A program made the position numbers and the translations under genes. A stretch of DNA of 64,000 nucleotides from Poriferisodalis sp965208555 (lineage in GTDB: Bacteria; Actinomycetota; Acidimicrobiia; Acidimicrobiales; Poriferisodalaceae): NCBI RefSeq assembly GCF_965208555.1, contig NZ_OZ242342.1, positions 1,674,001 to 1,738,000 of the forward strand, in the 5' to 3' direction. A model generated the notes under the pieces. It was not told the DNA's origin and did no database searches. It worked only from the letters and a program-made list of their open reading frames with translations. Below, piece after piece: positions 26,522 through 34,093 of the stretch (positions are counted from its first letter, which is position 1; each line of letters begins with the position of its first letter).

Positions 26522-27670
26522 ATGACTCACATTGCACGCCTACGGACTGCTTGGGTGGCGGCTGCTGTTGCAGCGGCGTTGGTGCTGGCCGGTTGCACCG
26601 GCGGGCTGTCGCGAGCCGAGGTTGAGGAGATCGTCGAGGAGTCCGGCGGCGGCGGGCTGTCGCAAGCTGAGATCGAGCAGATCGCCGAGGCGGCAGGCAG
26701 CGGATTGTCGCGAGCCGACGTCACCGAGATCGTCCAGGCCGCAGGCAGCGGGCTGTCACGCGCTGAGATCGAGCAGATCATCCACGAGGCGATCGCGAGT
26801 GTCGCCGAGCCGTCGGTTGCCCCCGAAGCCGAAGCGGAGATCGAAGCCGAGGCTGAGGCCCCGCCGAGGTCTGAGCCGGACAACTACACGAAGCACTTCG
26901 TGGACCTGGCCATCAGTCGCTACGAGGCCGAGGGCTTGGCGGCCACGCTCGACTACTACAACGACCCCGCCAACGTGGACGGCCAGTGGTACGGGTTCAT
27001 CATCGGCGAAAACGACGAGATCATCGGCCACTACGACCCCAGCCGGCGCGGGTACGACCTCAAGGGCTGGGTGGGCACCGACGCCAACGGGTACAACTTC
27101 GGGGCGGACATGCTGTCGGCCACCCCCGAAGGGCGCTGGGTGACCTACGTGTTCCTCAACCCTGAACGTCTCGAGGCCGGCTTCGATCCTTCCGGTTTCG
27201 AGCTCAAGCGGTCGTGGGTGGTGCGCCACGACGGCCTGCTGTTCGGCTCGGGCTGGTACACCGACATCGACGAGTTCATCCAGTCGCAGATTGCGACTGC
27301 CGTGGAGATCTTCCGCACCGAAGGGCTCGCCGAGCTGTATGCAAGTCTCAACGACCCCGCCAGCAACTTCGCGGGGCTGGAGGCGACGCTGGCGTACTAC
27401 GACACCACCGGCGTGCTCGGTGGGGAATGGATCGGATTCGTCGCCGACGCCGACGGCAAGATCGTCAGCGCCATGCTGAACAGGGCGTATCTGGGCGAGA
27501 ACGTCGCCGATGTGCTCGGCACCGACATCGTGGGTCGGGCCAGTGCGGATGGGAACTGGATCGTCGAACCGAGCAGCGAGGACGCGTCCGAAGTGGCGTT
27601 GCGCATCTTTGTGGCCCAGCACGACGGCCTGACGTTCGGTGGTGGGTGGAGAGCTACGTCTGGTCGCTAG
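26522..27670 (+). CDS. Lipoprotein with helical repeats and two Cache-like domains
   Basis: 382 residues. The lipobox LVLAGC at about residue 24 predicts lipid attachment outside the membrane. Four near-identical helical repeats follow (GLSRAEVEEIVEESGGG and variants, about 26-95), then a Glu/Ala-rich linker. Two Cache-like sensory domains come next (about 120-245 and 250-380), each with a EGLAATLDYYNDPAN-type start and a HDGLLFGSGWY-type end. Cache domains bind small ligands outside the cell, normally in chemoreceptors and kinases, but this protein has no transmembrane signalling part. It may deliver a ligand signal to a partner. Its stop overlaps the convergent protease gene by four bases (CTAG). 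Confidence 0.82.
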   Translation: MTHIARLRTAWVAAAVAAALVLAGCTGGLSRAEVEEIVEESGGGGLSQAEIEQIAEAAGSGLSRADVTEIVQAAGSGLSRAEIEQIIHEAIASVAEPSVAPEAEAEIEAEAEAPPRSEPDNYTKHFVDLAISRYEAEGLAATLDYYNDPANVDGQWYGFIIGENDEIIGHYDPSRRGYDLKGWVGTDANGYNFGADMLSATPEGRWVTYVFLNPERLEAGFDPSGFELKRSWVVRHDGLLFGSGWYTDIDEFIQSQIATAVEIFRTEGLAELYASLNDPASNFAGLEATLAYYDTTGVLGGEWIGFVADADGKIVSAMLNRAYLGENVADVLGTDIVGRASADGNWIVEPSSEDASEVALRIFVAQHDGLTFGGGWRATSGR

Positions 27671-28920
27671 TGCTGGTGGGCTTCGATTGCGGCGAGGGCG
27701 TCTTCGAGGGTCTCGACGCCGACCACGCTGACTGAGGGCTCGGCGACGGCGACCGCCTCTTCGACCTGGGAAGCGGGCACCAGGAACAGATCGGTGCCGG
27801 CCCGAATGACGGCGTGAGACTTCTGCGGCACGCCGCCGATGGGGCCCACCGTGCCGTCGTGGTGGATGGTGCCGGTGGCGGCGATGTCGAGACTGCCGGT
27901 CAGCGGCTCGGGCGTGAGGGCGTCGATGACCGACAGCGTGAACGCCAGGCCGGCGGACGGCCCGCCGATGTTCTCGATGTGCAGCGTCACGTCGATGGGG
28001 GGCTCGTCGAAGTTGACGTGAGTGGTGACAATGACGCCGAGCAGGGCGACGCCGTCGCGGTCGGCCAGTGTGACGGTGACGGTGCGGGTCTGGCCGTCGG
28101 GGGCCAGCGCGGTGAGCGTGGCAGTGGAGCCCGGCTCGTTGGCCTTGATGGTCTCGGAGAGCTGCTGCGCCGTGGTGATGGCGATGTCGTCCACCGCCTG
28201 GACGATGTCGCCCTCGTGCAGGGCGTCGTCCGCCGGGGCGTCGGGCATGATCCGCTCGACCCGGGCGCCGATGGGGGTCATGATCTCGTAGCCCAGGTGC
28301 TCGAGCGCGACGGCCACGGCGACCTGGGTGGACTGGTCCATCTGGAGGCGGCCGGCGTCACGGTTCTCAGCGACGGTGCGCTCACCGAGGATGTCGACGA
28401 TGTCGACCACCTCGAGGGCCCCGTCGAGCCAGCCGCCGACGACTTCGAACAGCGACGGGGCGAAGCTGGTGCGGACGCTGACGAGCGAGATGGAGGCGTC
28501 GGAGGCGTAGGCGGGGTGGTCGCGGACGTCGACGAATTCCTCAATGTCGGCTGTGGCGCCGGGGGCGATGACCGCCTTGTCGTAGAGCTTGATGGTGAAG
28601 CCGCTGACGATGACGAGCGTGAGGGCGATCTGGAGGACGATGACGGTGACGGCGGCCCGCGAGAACTGACGGGCACGCGGGTGGCCCGACGCCGTGGGCC
28701 CGGGGGAGTCGTCAGGCTCGTCGAGATCGTCGAGGTCGTCGGCGACTGATGCGGCGGTGGCGGGTGGCGGCGGGGTGAAGCCCAGGTCGTCGAGCGAGCC
28801 TGCGAGGGCACGCCAAGCCAGGTCTGCCTCGTCGTCGTCGGGACGGTCGACTGGATCGTCGTCGGGGTCGTCGGCGGGCGGGCCGCCGGACGCATCGTTC
28901 ACAGGCGCACAGCGTGCCAT
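27667..28920 (-). CDS. PDZ-domain Lon-like (S16) membrane protease, YlbL family
   Basis: 417 residues from ATG 28920; longer in-frame starts lie in sequence shared with the divergent gene. An acidic, disordered N-terminus is followed by one transmembrane helix (AAVTVIVLQIALTLVIVSGF, around residue 100). A PDZ domain (GARVERIMPDAPADDALHEGD, about 225-300) and a C-terminal S16 domain follow. The catalytic Ser is in IGGPSAGLAF and the Lys in GGVPQKSHAV, the Ser-Lys dyad of Lon proteases. No ATPase domain is present, as expected for this family. The active site faces outward; the YlbL family has been linked to DNA-damage recovery in Bacillus. Confidence 0.9.
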   Translation of the reverse strand: MARCAPVNDASGGPPADDPDDDPVDRPDDDEADLAWRALAGSLDDLGFTPPPPATAASVADDLDDLDEPDDSPGPTASGHPRARQFSRAAVTVIVLQIALTLVIVSGFTIKLYDKAVIAPGATADIEEFVDVRDHPAYASDASISLVSVRTSFAPSLFEVVGGWLDGALEVVDIVDILGERTVAENRDAGRLQMDQSTQVAVAVALEHLGYEIMTPIGARVERIMPDAPADDALHEGDIVQAVDDIAITTAQQLSETIKANEPGSTATLTALAPDGQTRTVTVTLADRDGVALLGVIVTTHVNFDEPPIDVTLHIENIGGPSAGLAFTLSVIDALTPEPLTGSLDIAATGTIHHDGTVGPIGGVPQKSHAVIRAGTDLFLVPASQVEEAVAVAEPSVSVVGVETLEDALAAIEAHQH

Positions 28921-28973
28921 GCGCCTTGTCGCGGGCACGCGCGGTGGAGTCGCCGATGGGCCATATTGGGGGC

Positions 28974-29198
28974 ATGGAGCCGGAGCACGCGCAGCCAGGT
29001 CACGCCGGATCGGGGCGCATGCAGCCGGCGGGTGCTGAGCCGGTGCGCTGGCCGTACCGGCCGACGGCAATCTGGCGCAAGCTGGTTGCGGTGCTGGGGC
29101 TGGGGGCGTTCACGGCGCTGTGCGTGATCGCCTTGGTGGCGCTGGTGGCGGTGGGTGCGGTCGTGGGGGCGCTGGTGCTCGAAGCGCTGATCGGGTGA
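28974..29198 (+). CDS. Small single-pass membrane protein, unknown
   Basis: 74 residues. A G-rich Shine-Dalgarno (GGGGG) precedes the ATG. Residues 1-35 are hydrophilic with Pro and Arg (RWPYRPTAIWRKL), then one long hydrophobic helix (VLGLGAFTALCVIALVALVAV and on) runs to the C-terminus. I recognise no family. It overlaps the following HEAT-repeat gene by GTGA, so they are co-translated, and is divergent from the PDZ protease gene. Confidence 0.7.
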   Translation: MEPEHAQPGHAGSGRMQPAGAEPVRWPYRPTAIWRKLVAVLGLGAFTALCVIALVALVAVGAVVGALVLEALIG

Positions 29199-29902
29199 GC
29201 GACGGCAAGGCCGGCGATGCTCCGACCGGCCGCGACGACGAGGCCGGCGACGAGGCGTACGCACGCCGGCTTGCGGCGGTGGTTGCAGGTCACCGGGGCG
29301 AGGCGGCGGCAGCAGAGCGGCTGCTGGACGACGACGATGCGGGCGTGCGGGCCGCGGCGCTCGGCGCCCTGGCCCGCTGCGGTGCGCTGCGTGCGGACCA
29401 GGTGAGGCAGGCGCTGGGCGACCAGGCAGCGACCGTGCGATGCCGGGCGGCCGAGCTGGCGCCGCCTGAGGTCGAGCTGCTGGGGCTGCTGAGCGACCCT
29501 GATGCCTCGGTGGTGGAAACCGTGGCGGCCGCACTCGGCGAGCGCGACCGCGACCCGGGACCTGTCGCCGAGCTGTGCCGGGTGGCACGCAGCCGCGACG
29601 AGCCGCTGTGCCGGGAGAGCGCCGTGGCGGCGCTGGGCGCGATCGCTGCAGGACTCGATGCCGACGCCGGGCCGGACAGCGACGCTGCGCTGGGCGCGGC
29701 CCACGATGCGGCCCGGGCCATGGCGCTGGAGGTGCTGCTGGACGCCATGGACGACCGGCCGCAGATCCGGCGCCGAGCGCTGCTGGGCCTGCACCAGTTC
29801 GACGACGACCGTGCGGAGACGGCCGTGCGTGCCGGGCTGGAAGATCGTGACCGCCAGGTGCGCGCCGTCGCCGGCGAGCTGCTCGGCGTGCCGGTGCACT
29901 GA
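29195..29902 (+). CDS. HEAT-repeat protein
   Basis: 235 residues from a GTG overlapping the previous stop. After an acidic N-terminus, successive helical pairs with the HEAT/PBS-lyase pattern can be read: AERLLDDDDAGVRAAALGAL, ADQVRQALGDQAATVRCRAAEL, LLSDPDASVVETVAAALGE, ESAVAALGAI, ALLGLHQFDDDRAETAV and LEDRDRQVRAVAGELLG. Such solenoids act as protein-binding scaffolds; no catalytic residues are evident. Coupled with the small membrane protein, it may be held at the membrane by it. The 28 bases after the stop are very G/C-rich and separate it from the convergent lipoprotein gene. Confidence 0.8.
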   Translation: MSDGKAGDAPTGRDDEAGDEAYARRLAAVVAGHRGEAAAAERLLDDDDAGVRAAALGALARCGALRADQVRQALGDQAATVRCRAAELAPPEVELLGLLSDPDASVVETVAAALGERDRDPGPVAELCRVARSRDEPLCRESAVAALGAIAAGLDADAGPDSDAALGAAHDAARAMALEVLLDAMDDRPQIRRRALLGLHQFDDDRAETAVRAGLEDRDRQVRAVAGELLGVPVH

Positions 29903-29930
29903 GGGCGCCGCCGGGCCCGGGCCCTGAGCG

Positions 29931-31199
29931 TCACGAATCGAATGGGTCCGAGGCGCCCAGGCGCTCTCGCAGCCCTTCCGCAAACGACGTCAGGTCGAGC
30001 ACGAGCACCTGGCGCAGCCCGAGCCGGTCGGCACCCACCTCGCTGCGCCCGTACAGGCGGAGCGTGCGCACGGGACCGCCGGCGACTGGCTCGGAGATGT
30101 CCATGCCCACGCGAGGCACGCCCGGCAGCGTGTTGCGGTTCGGGTCGACCGGTTCGACACGGGGAGCTAACGCAACAAGCCGTTCCCGGCTCACGTCGCC
30201 GGCAGCGACTGCCTGCTCGAGCAGCAGATGCAGGCGCAGCTGCGACAGCCAGCCAGCGCGTGCGCGGGCATCGGCCGGAGCTTCGGCGTTGAACTTGGTC
30301 CAGTCGGCGGCGAACGCGTCCATGACCTCGGAGCCGCCGGCCGACCAGGGCGGGGCCGCGTCGATGAGCAGCTCGACCCCTTCTGGCAGTTCGCGGCCCG
30401 CAGCCAGCGTGGAGCGCCGCACGACGGTCAGATTCGCAGGCAGCCGGTCGAGCACGTGGATAGCTGTGGGCTCCGCCGCCTCGACCAGCACATGGCGGCA
30501 TCGCCGGTCCTCGACAGCGTCGGTGACGTCGAACACCGACGCATCCAAGTCGAGCACCTCGATCTCGCCCACCTCGAGGTCGAGCACGGCCGGCACCGTC
30601 TCGCGGGCGGCGCCTGCGGCATAGGCCGCTGCGGCGACCTGACGGCCCGGCGGCGAACGGTCCACGATGATGCACCAGGTCGCCCCTGGTCCGCTGGCGC
30701 GGAACCGGTCCAGCAGACCCACGGTGGTCAGCTCCACCGGTGACGTCCACGTGAGCACCCAGCCCAGGTCTTCGCCGGCCAGCGTGGCGACGGCCGGTAC
30801 CGCCGGCACGGGCAGCTCGCCGGTCAGCTCGGCTGCGTCGATGGCAGGGCTCAGGTAGGCCAGCGCTGCGATGTCCCACCCTTCGAGCACAGCGGCAGCA
30901 GCGCCGGCCTCGGACCCGGCGGCGTCATGGTCGCTCACTGACAGCTCGACGGGATACAGCCCGGCCACGCCGCCACGTGCATTCACCCCGGCCCAGTAGG
31001 CCTGCACGCCGGCCAGCGCCGCCCGGTCAGCATCGGCAGCGGGACCTGACAGGTCGGCCAGCACGCCCAGGGTGAACCTGCCGACGTCGAAGCCGTCGGC
31101 AGGTGCGGGCGGCGGCGCGGCCGGCGGGCCGGCGGCGGGAGGCGACGCCGAGCAGCCTGCGGCAAGCAGCAGCGCCGCCAGCGACAGCGCCCACCGCAC
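29931..31199 (-). CDS. Type I periplasmic-binding-protein-like lipoprotein
   Basis: 422 residues. A lipoprotein signal (ALSLAALLLAAGC) is followed by a Pro/Ala linker and a fold typical of Leu/Ile/Val-binding proteins: FTLGVLADLSGPAADADRAAL, then GVQAYWAGVNARGGVAG, then an inter-lobe region with LVEAAEPTAIHVLDRL. In this family the protein captures an amino acid or amide for an ABC transporter. No permease or ATPase gene is nearby and the gene precedes no transporter, so the ligand and partner are unknown. The sequence is very Ala/Asp rich. A 16-base gap separates it from mreB, upstream in the same direction, so co-transcription is likely. Confidence 0.75.
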   Translation of the reverse strand: MRWALSLAALLLAAGCSASPPAAGPPAAPPPAPADGFDVGRFTLGVLADLSGPAADADRAALAGVQAYWAGVNARGGVAGLYPVELSVSDHDAAGSEAGAAAAVLEGWDIAALAYLSPAIDAAELTGELPVPAVPAVATLAGEDLGWVLTWTSPVELTTVGLLDRFRASGPGATWCIIVDRSPPGRQVAAAAYAAGAARETVPAVLDLEVGEIEVLDLDASVFDVTDAVEDRRCRHVLVEAAEPTAIHVLDRLPANLTVVRRSTLAAGRELPEGVELLIDAAPPWSAGGSEVMDAFAADWTKFNAEAPADARARAGWLSQLRLHLLLEQAVAAGDVSRERLVALAPRVEPVDPNRNTLPGVPRVGMDISEPVAGGPVRTLRLYGRSEVGADRLGLRQVLVLDLTSFAEGLRERLGASDPFDS

Positions 31200-31215
31200 C
31201 GGCCGCAGCCCTCGG

Positions 31216-32220
31216 CTAGCGGCCGGGAATGGTGTGCGAGGCGTGAAGCGCCTCGAAGTTCTCGAGCGCCCGGCCGGCGCCGAGCACGACAGTCTCCAGC
31301 GGCGACTCCGAGCGCAGCACCGGCACCCGTGCCTCTGACGCGATGCGCTGGTCGAGGCCCTGCAACAGCGAGCCGCCGCCGACCATCAGGGCGCCGGTGT
31401 GGATGAGGTCCTGTGCCAGCTCGGGCGGTGCCTCGCCGAGGCACTCCAGCACGGCCTCCACGATGAGCTCGACCGTGTCGGCCAGCGCCGAGCGCACCTC
31501 GGTAGGGGTGATGAGGAACGTGCGCGGCAGCCCCGTGGTGAGGTCGCGGCCCTTCACCTCGGCATCGAACTTGTCGTCGATGGGCCATGCCGAGCCGATG
31601 CTGATCTTCAGCTCCTCCGCCGTGCGCTCGCCGATCGCGATGCCGTGCACACGCCGGGCGTAGTTCATCAACGCCGTGTCGAAGTCGAACGACCCCACAC
31701 GGACAGCGCGCAGCGACACCAGCCCCCCCAGCGACACCATGGCGATCTCAGCAGTGCCGCCGCCGATGTCGATGACCAGCGAGCCGGTGGGCTCATGGAT
31801 CGGCAGGCCCGAGCCGATGGCTGCGGCGATCGGCTGCTCGATGAGTCTCACGTCCGACGCCCCGGCCCGCCGGGCCGCCTCGATGACCGCCCGCCGCTCG
31901 ACCGGGGTGATCAGCGACGGCACGCAGACAGCGACGCGGGTGCGGCCGAATCGGCCGACGCCCACGCCCTGCATGATGAGCCGGATCATCCGCTGGGTGA
32001 TGTCGAAGTCGGTGATGGCGCCGTTGCGCAGCGGTCGCGCCGCGATGATGTAGCTGGGCGTGCGCCCGATCATCTGCCAGGCCTCGCGCCCCACCGACAG
32101 CACGTCGCCGGATCGCTCGTTGAGCGCTATGACCGACGGCTCGTTGAAGACGATGCCGCGCCCCCGCTCGTACACCAGCGTGTTCGCGGTGCCGAGATCG
32201 ATCGCCAGGTCACGAGCCAG
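31216..32220 (-). CDS. mreB: MreB-family actin-like protein with an apparent CTG start
   Basis: 334 residues if translation begins at CTG 32220. All actin-fold motifs are present: phosphate 1 DLAIDLGTANTLVY, connect 1 ARPLRNGAITDFD, phosphate 2 LVIDIGGGTAEIAMVSLGG, and the adenosine motif GALMVGGGSLLQGLD. MreB forms membrane-associated filaments directing wall growth. The first in-frame GTG (32175) lies after the phosphate 1 motif and cannot be the true start. Upstream the frame reaches a TGA within nine codons without ATG, GTG or TTG. CTG at 32220 has AGAGG eight bases before it and overlaps the end of the preceding gene by 11 bases. A sequencing error remains possible. Confidence 0.88.
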   Translation of the reverse strand: MARDLAIDLGTANTLVYERGRGIVFNEPSVIALNERSGDVLSVGREAWQMIGRTPSYIIAARPLRNGAITDFDITQRMIRLIMQGVGVGRFGRTRVAVCVPSLITPVERRAVIEAARRAGASDVRLIEQPIAAAIGSGLPIHEPTGSLVIDIGGGTAEIAMVSLGGLVSLRAVRVGSFDFDTALMNYARRVHGIAIGERTAEELKISIGSAWPIDDKFDAEVKGRDLTTGLPRTFLITPTEVRSALADTVELIVEAVLECLGEAPPELAQDLIHTGALMVGGGSLLQGLDQRIASEARVPVLRSESPLETVVLGAGRALENFEALHASHTIPGR

Positions 32221-32674
32221 AACGGCGCCTCTGGCTGGGGGAGATCACCCGGTCGTGCCGTCGTGCGGCCGCGGGCGGGCGCGGTATCGCCCGGCGGCTG
32301 CGCGGCCGCGATTCGGGCGGCGGGTCGTCGAGGTCGGCGCTCATCGGCGGCAGCAGCGGCACGGAGTAGTCACGCTCGACCAGCCGGATGCTGGCCTGTG
32401 TCGGCCGCTCTTGCAACGTCGTCGAAGGTGACGGCTTGCGCGTGGCCGGCTGATCGACGCGCCGGCGCCGGCGCATGGCCCGCACCAGTCCGGGCGTGCC
32501 CGACGGCTCGGCGTCGTTCGCGTCCAGCGGAGCGATCGACTCCAGCCGGCGCCGGAACGGCCCGGTCTCGTCGTCGGTGATCTTCTGGTTCCGGATGCGA
32601 GCACCCACGCCCAGCACGATCATGCCCATCAGCGGCACCACCAGCGCAATGGCCAGGAACAGCAGCGGGCTCAT
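32210..32674 (-). CDS. Small membrane protein upstream of mreB
   Basis: 154 residues. One N-terminal transmembrane helix (LLFLAIALVVPLMGMIVLGV) is followed by a long, basic, Arg/Pro-rich cytoplasmic tail (MRRRRRVDQPATRKPSP, PRSRRAIPRPPAAARR) that looks disordered. No family recognised. Its start overlaps the moaE stop (ATGA) and its end overlaps the mreB start, so the three are translationally coupled. The position beside mreB suggests, but does not prove, a cell-envelope role. Confidence 0.7.
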   Translation of the reverse strand: MSPLLFLAIALVVPLMGMIVLGVGARIRNQKITDDETGPFRRRLESIAPLDANDAEPSGTPGLVRAMRRRRRVDQPATRKPSPSTTLQERPTQASIRLVERDYSVPLLPPMSADLDDPPPESRPRSRRAIPRPPAAARRHDRVISPSQRRRSGS

Positions 32675-33123
32675 GACCGGGGCACCTGCGCGATCGGCTG
32701 CGACTGCAGGCCCCAGTCGGTGCCGGCGTCATGATGCTCTTGCTTCCAGATGGGCACCGTGGCCTTCAGCGTGTCGATGCCGAAGCGGGCCGCCTCGAAT
32801 GCTGCATCCCGGTGCGGCGCCGAGGCAGCCACCACCACCGAGCTCTCGGTGAGGCCCAGCGTGCCCACCCGGTGCAGCAGCGCCGCCTTGCGCACGCTCG
32901 GCCAGCGCCGGCCCATCTCGGCGGCGATGTCGGCGAGCCGTGGTGTCACCTCGGATTCGTACGCCTCGTAGATCAACTGCGTGACGCCCGTGCGATGCTC
33001 GGCGTGATCTCGCACCGTGCCCGAGAACAGCACCACAGCTCCCGCTGCCGGATCAAGCGCCCAGGAGTAGATGGCGGCTATCGGCAGCTCGCCGTGAGTG
33101 AGCTCCAGCCAGGTATCCATCAT
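32671..33123 (-). CDS. moaE: Molybdopterin synthase catalytic subunit MoaE
   Basis: 150 residues, the usual MoaE length. Typical blocks are present: AGAVVLFSGTVRDHAE, LIYEAYESEVTPRLADI, HRVGTLGLTESSVVVAASAPHRDAAF and the Lys-containing active-site region LKATVPIWKQEHH. With thiocarboxylated MoaD it converts precursor Z (cPMP) to molybdopterin. No moaD is adjacent. It overlaps both neighbours by four bases or so. The start could be either of two consecutive ATG codons. A molybdenum hydroxylase-like fusion occurs at 56430-58067 in this window. Confidence 0.93.
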   Translation of the reverse strand: MMDTWLELTHGELPIAAIYSWALDPAAGAVVLFSGTVRDHAEHRTGVTQLIYEAYESEVTPRLADIAAEMGRRWPSVRKAALLHRVGTLGLTESSVVVAASAPHRDAAFEAARFGIDTLKATVPIWKQEHHDAGTDWGLQSQPIAQVPRS

Positions 33124-34076
33124 CGCAAAGCGTAGGAGCGCCGGAGCCAGGCCGCGGCAGCCCAGCCGCCGGCCGCCACCGCAGCCCCCGCGCCCACCAA
33201 TGTGGCGTACTGGCGCTGCCGTGCGTTGAGGTCGTCCCAGGGCATGCCCACGTCCGCGATCACGAACGCCTGGGCACTGCTGTAGCGGGGTTCCCAGCCT
33301 TGGGCACGGAGCCGATCATTGGCCACCACCCAGCTGTAGCGGGTGTACGGGAGCAGCCCTTCCGGTGCAGCGTGGCCCACCCGCCGGGCCACGTAGCGGT
33401 CGAGCCGCTTGGGCAGCGGCATCGGCAGGCGGATCTTGGGGCGGGCACCCAGCAGCGCCCGCAGCTCGCCCGGCGACAGCCAGCCGTCCGGCGCCACGTT
33501 GAACACGCCCGACAGGCGGCGCTGGGTGGCCAGCACGACCGCGGAGGCCAAGTCGTCGACGTGCAGGAACTGCACCGGCGGATCGTCGCTGCCGGTGCGG
33601 ATGGGGGCTGCGGCCAGCATCGCCTCGCCGATCGGTCCGCCCACGCCGCTCGACACCACCGGTGCCGGCCGCAGGATGGCCACCGAGCGCCCCGCGCCGT
33701 CGGGGACTGCATCGCTCCACTCCAGCACCATCCGCTCAGCGTCGGCGTGGTGCACCGCCCACGACGCCTCCAGGTTGGGGCGCACCGGCAGGTCCTCCGA
33801 GATCGGCGTGGGGTGGTTCGGCCACGCCCCGTACACGCTGGCACTGGACACCAGCGTCAGATGCCGCACATCTGCCACCGCCAGCACCCGGCGGAGCCGA
33901 TCCGATGTCACCTCCCGGGTCAGCCGCAGGTGCACCAGCGCGTCGGCGCCGCCCAGGTCGTAATCGCCGGAGCGATGCGCATCGTCGACGTCGAGCACAT
34001 CGAACGACTGCGCCAGCCACTGCAGCACCCGGGCGCCGATGACGCCGCCCGCACCCGACACGGCCAGCCGAGTCAT
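33120..34076 (-). CDS. NAD-dependent epimerase/dehydratase (extended SDR)
   Basis: 318 residues. The N-terminal AVSGAGGVIGARV is the G-x-x-G-x-x-G dinucleotide loop. LVSSASVYG holds the Ser-Tyr positions, but the canonical Y-x-x-x-K is not clear, since a Trp/His segment (SWAVHHADAERMV) replaces it. Catalysis in the classic way is therefore doubtful. HVDDLASAVVLA and VFNVAPDGWLS are typical of nucleotide-sugar SDRs. The C-terminus (YATLVGAGAAVAAGGWAAAAWL) is hydrophobic and may bind the membrane. The substrate cannot be named. It leads the operon with moaE and mreB and is divergent from the DUF2342 gene. Confidence 0.83.
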   Translation of the reverse strand: MTRLAVSGAGGVIGARVLQWLAQSFDVLDVDDAHRSGDYDLGGADALVHLRLTREVTSDRLRRVLAVADVRHLTLVSSASVYGAWPNHPTPISEDLPVRPNLEASWAVHHADAERMVLEWSDAVPDGAGRSVAILRPAPVVSSGVGGPIGEAMLAAAPIRTGSDDPPVQFLHVDDLASAVVLATQRRLSGVFNVAPDGWLSPGELRALLGARPKIRLPMPLPKRLDRYVARRVGHAAPEGLLPYTRYSWVVANDRLRAQGWEPRYSSAQAFVIADVGMPWDDLNARQRQYATLVGAGAAVAAGGWAAAAWLRRSYALR

Positions 34077-34093
34077 GCCCCTACGATGCCACT

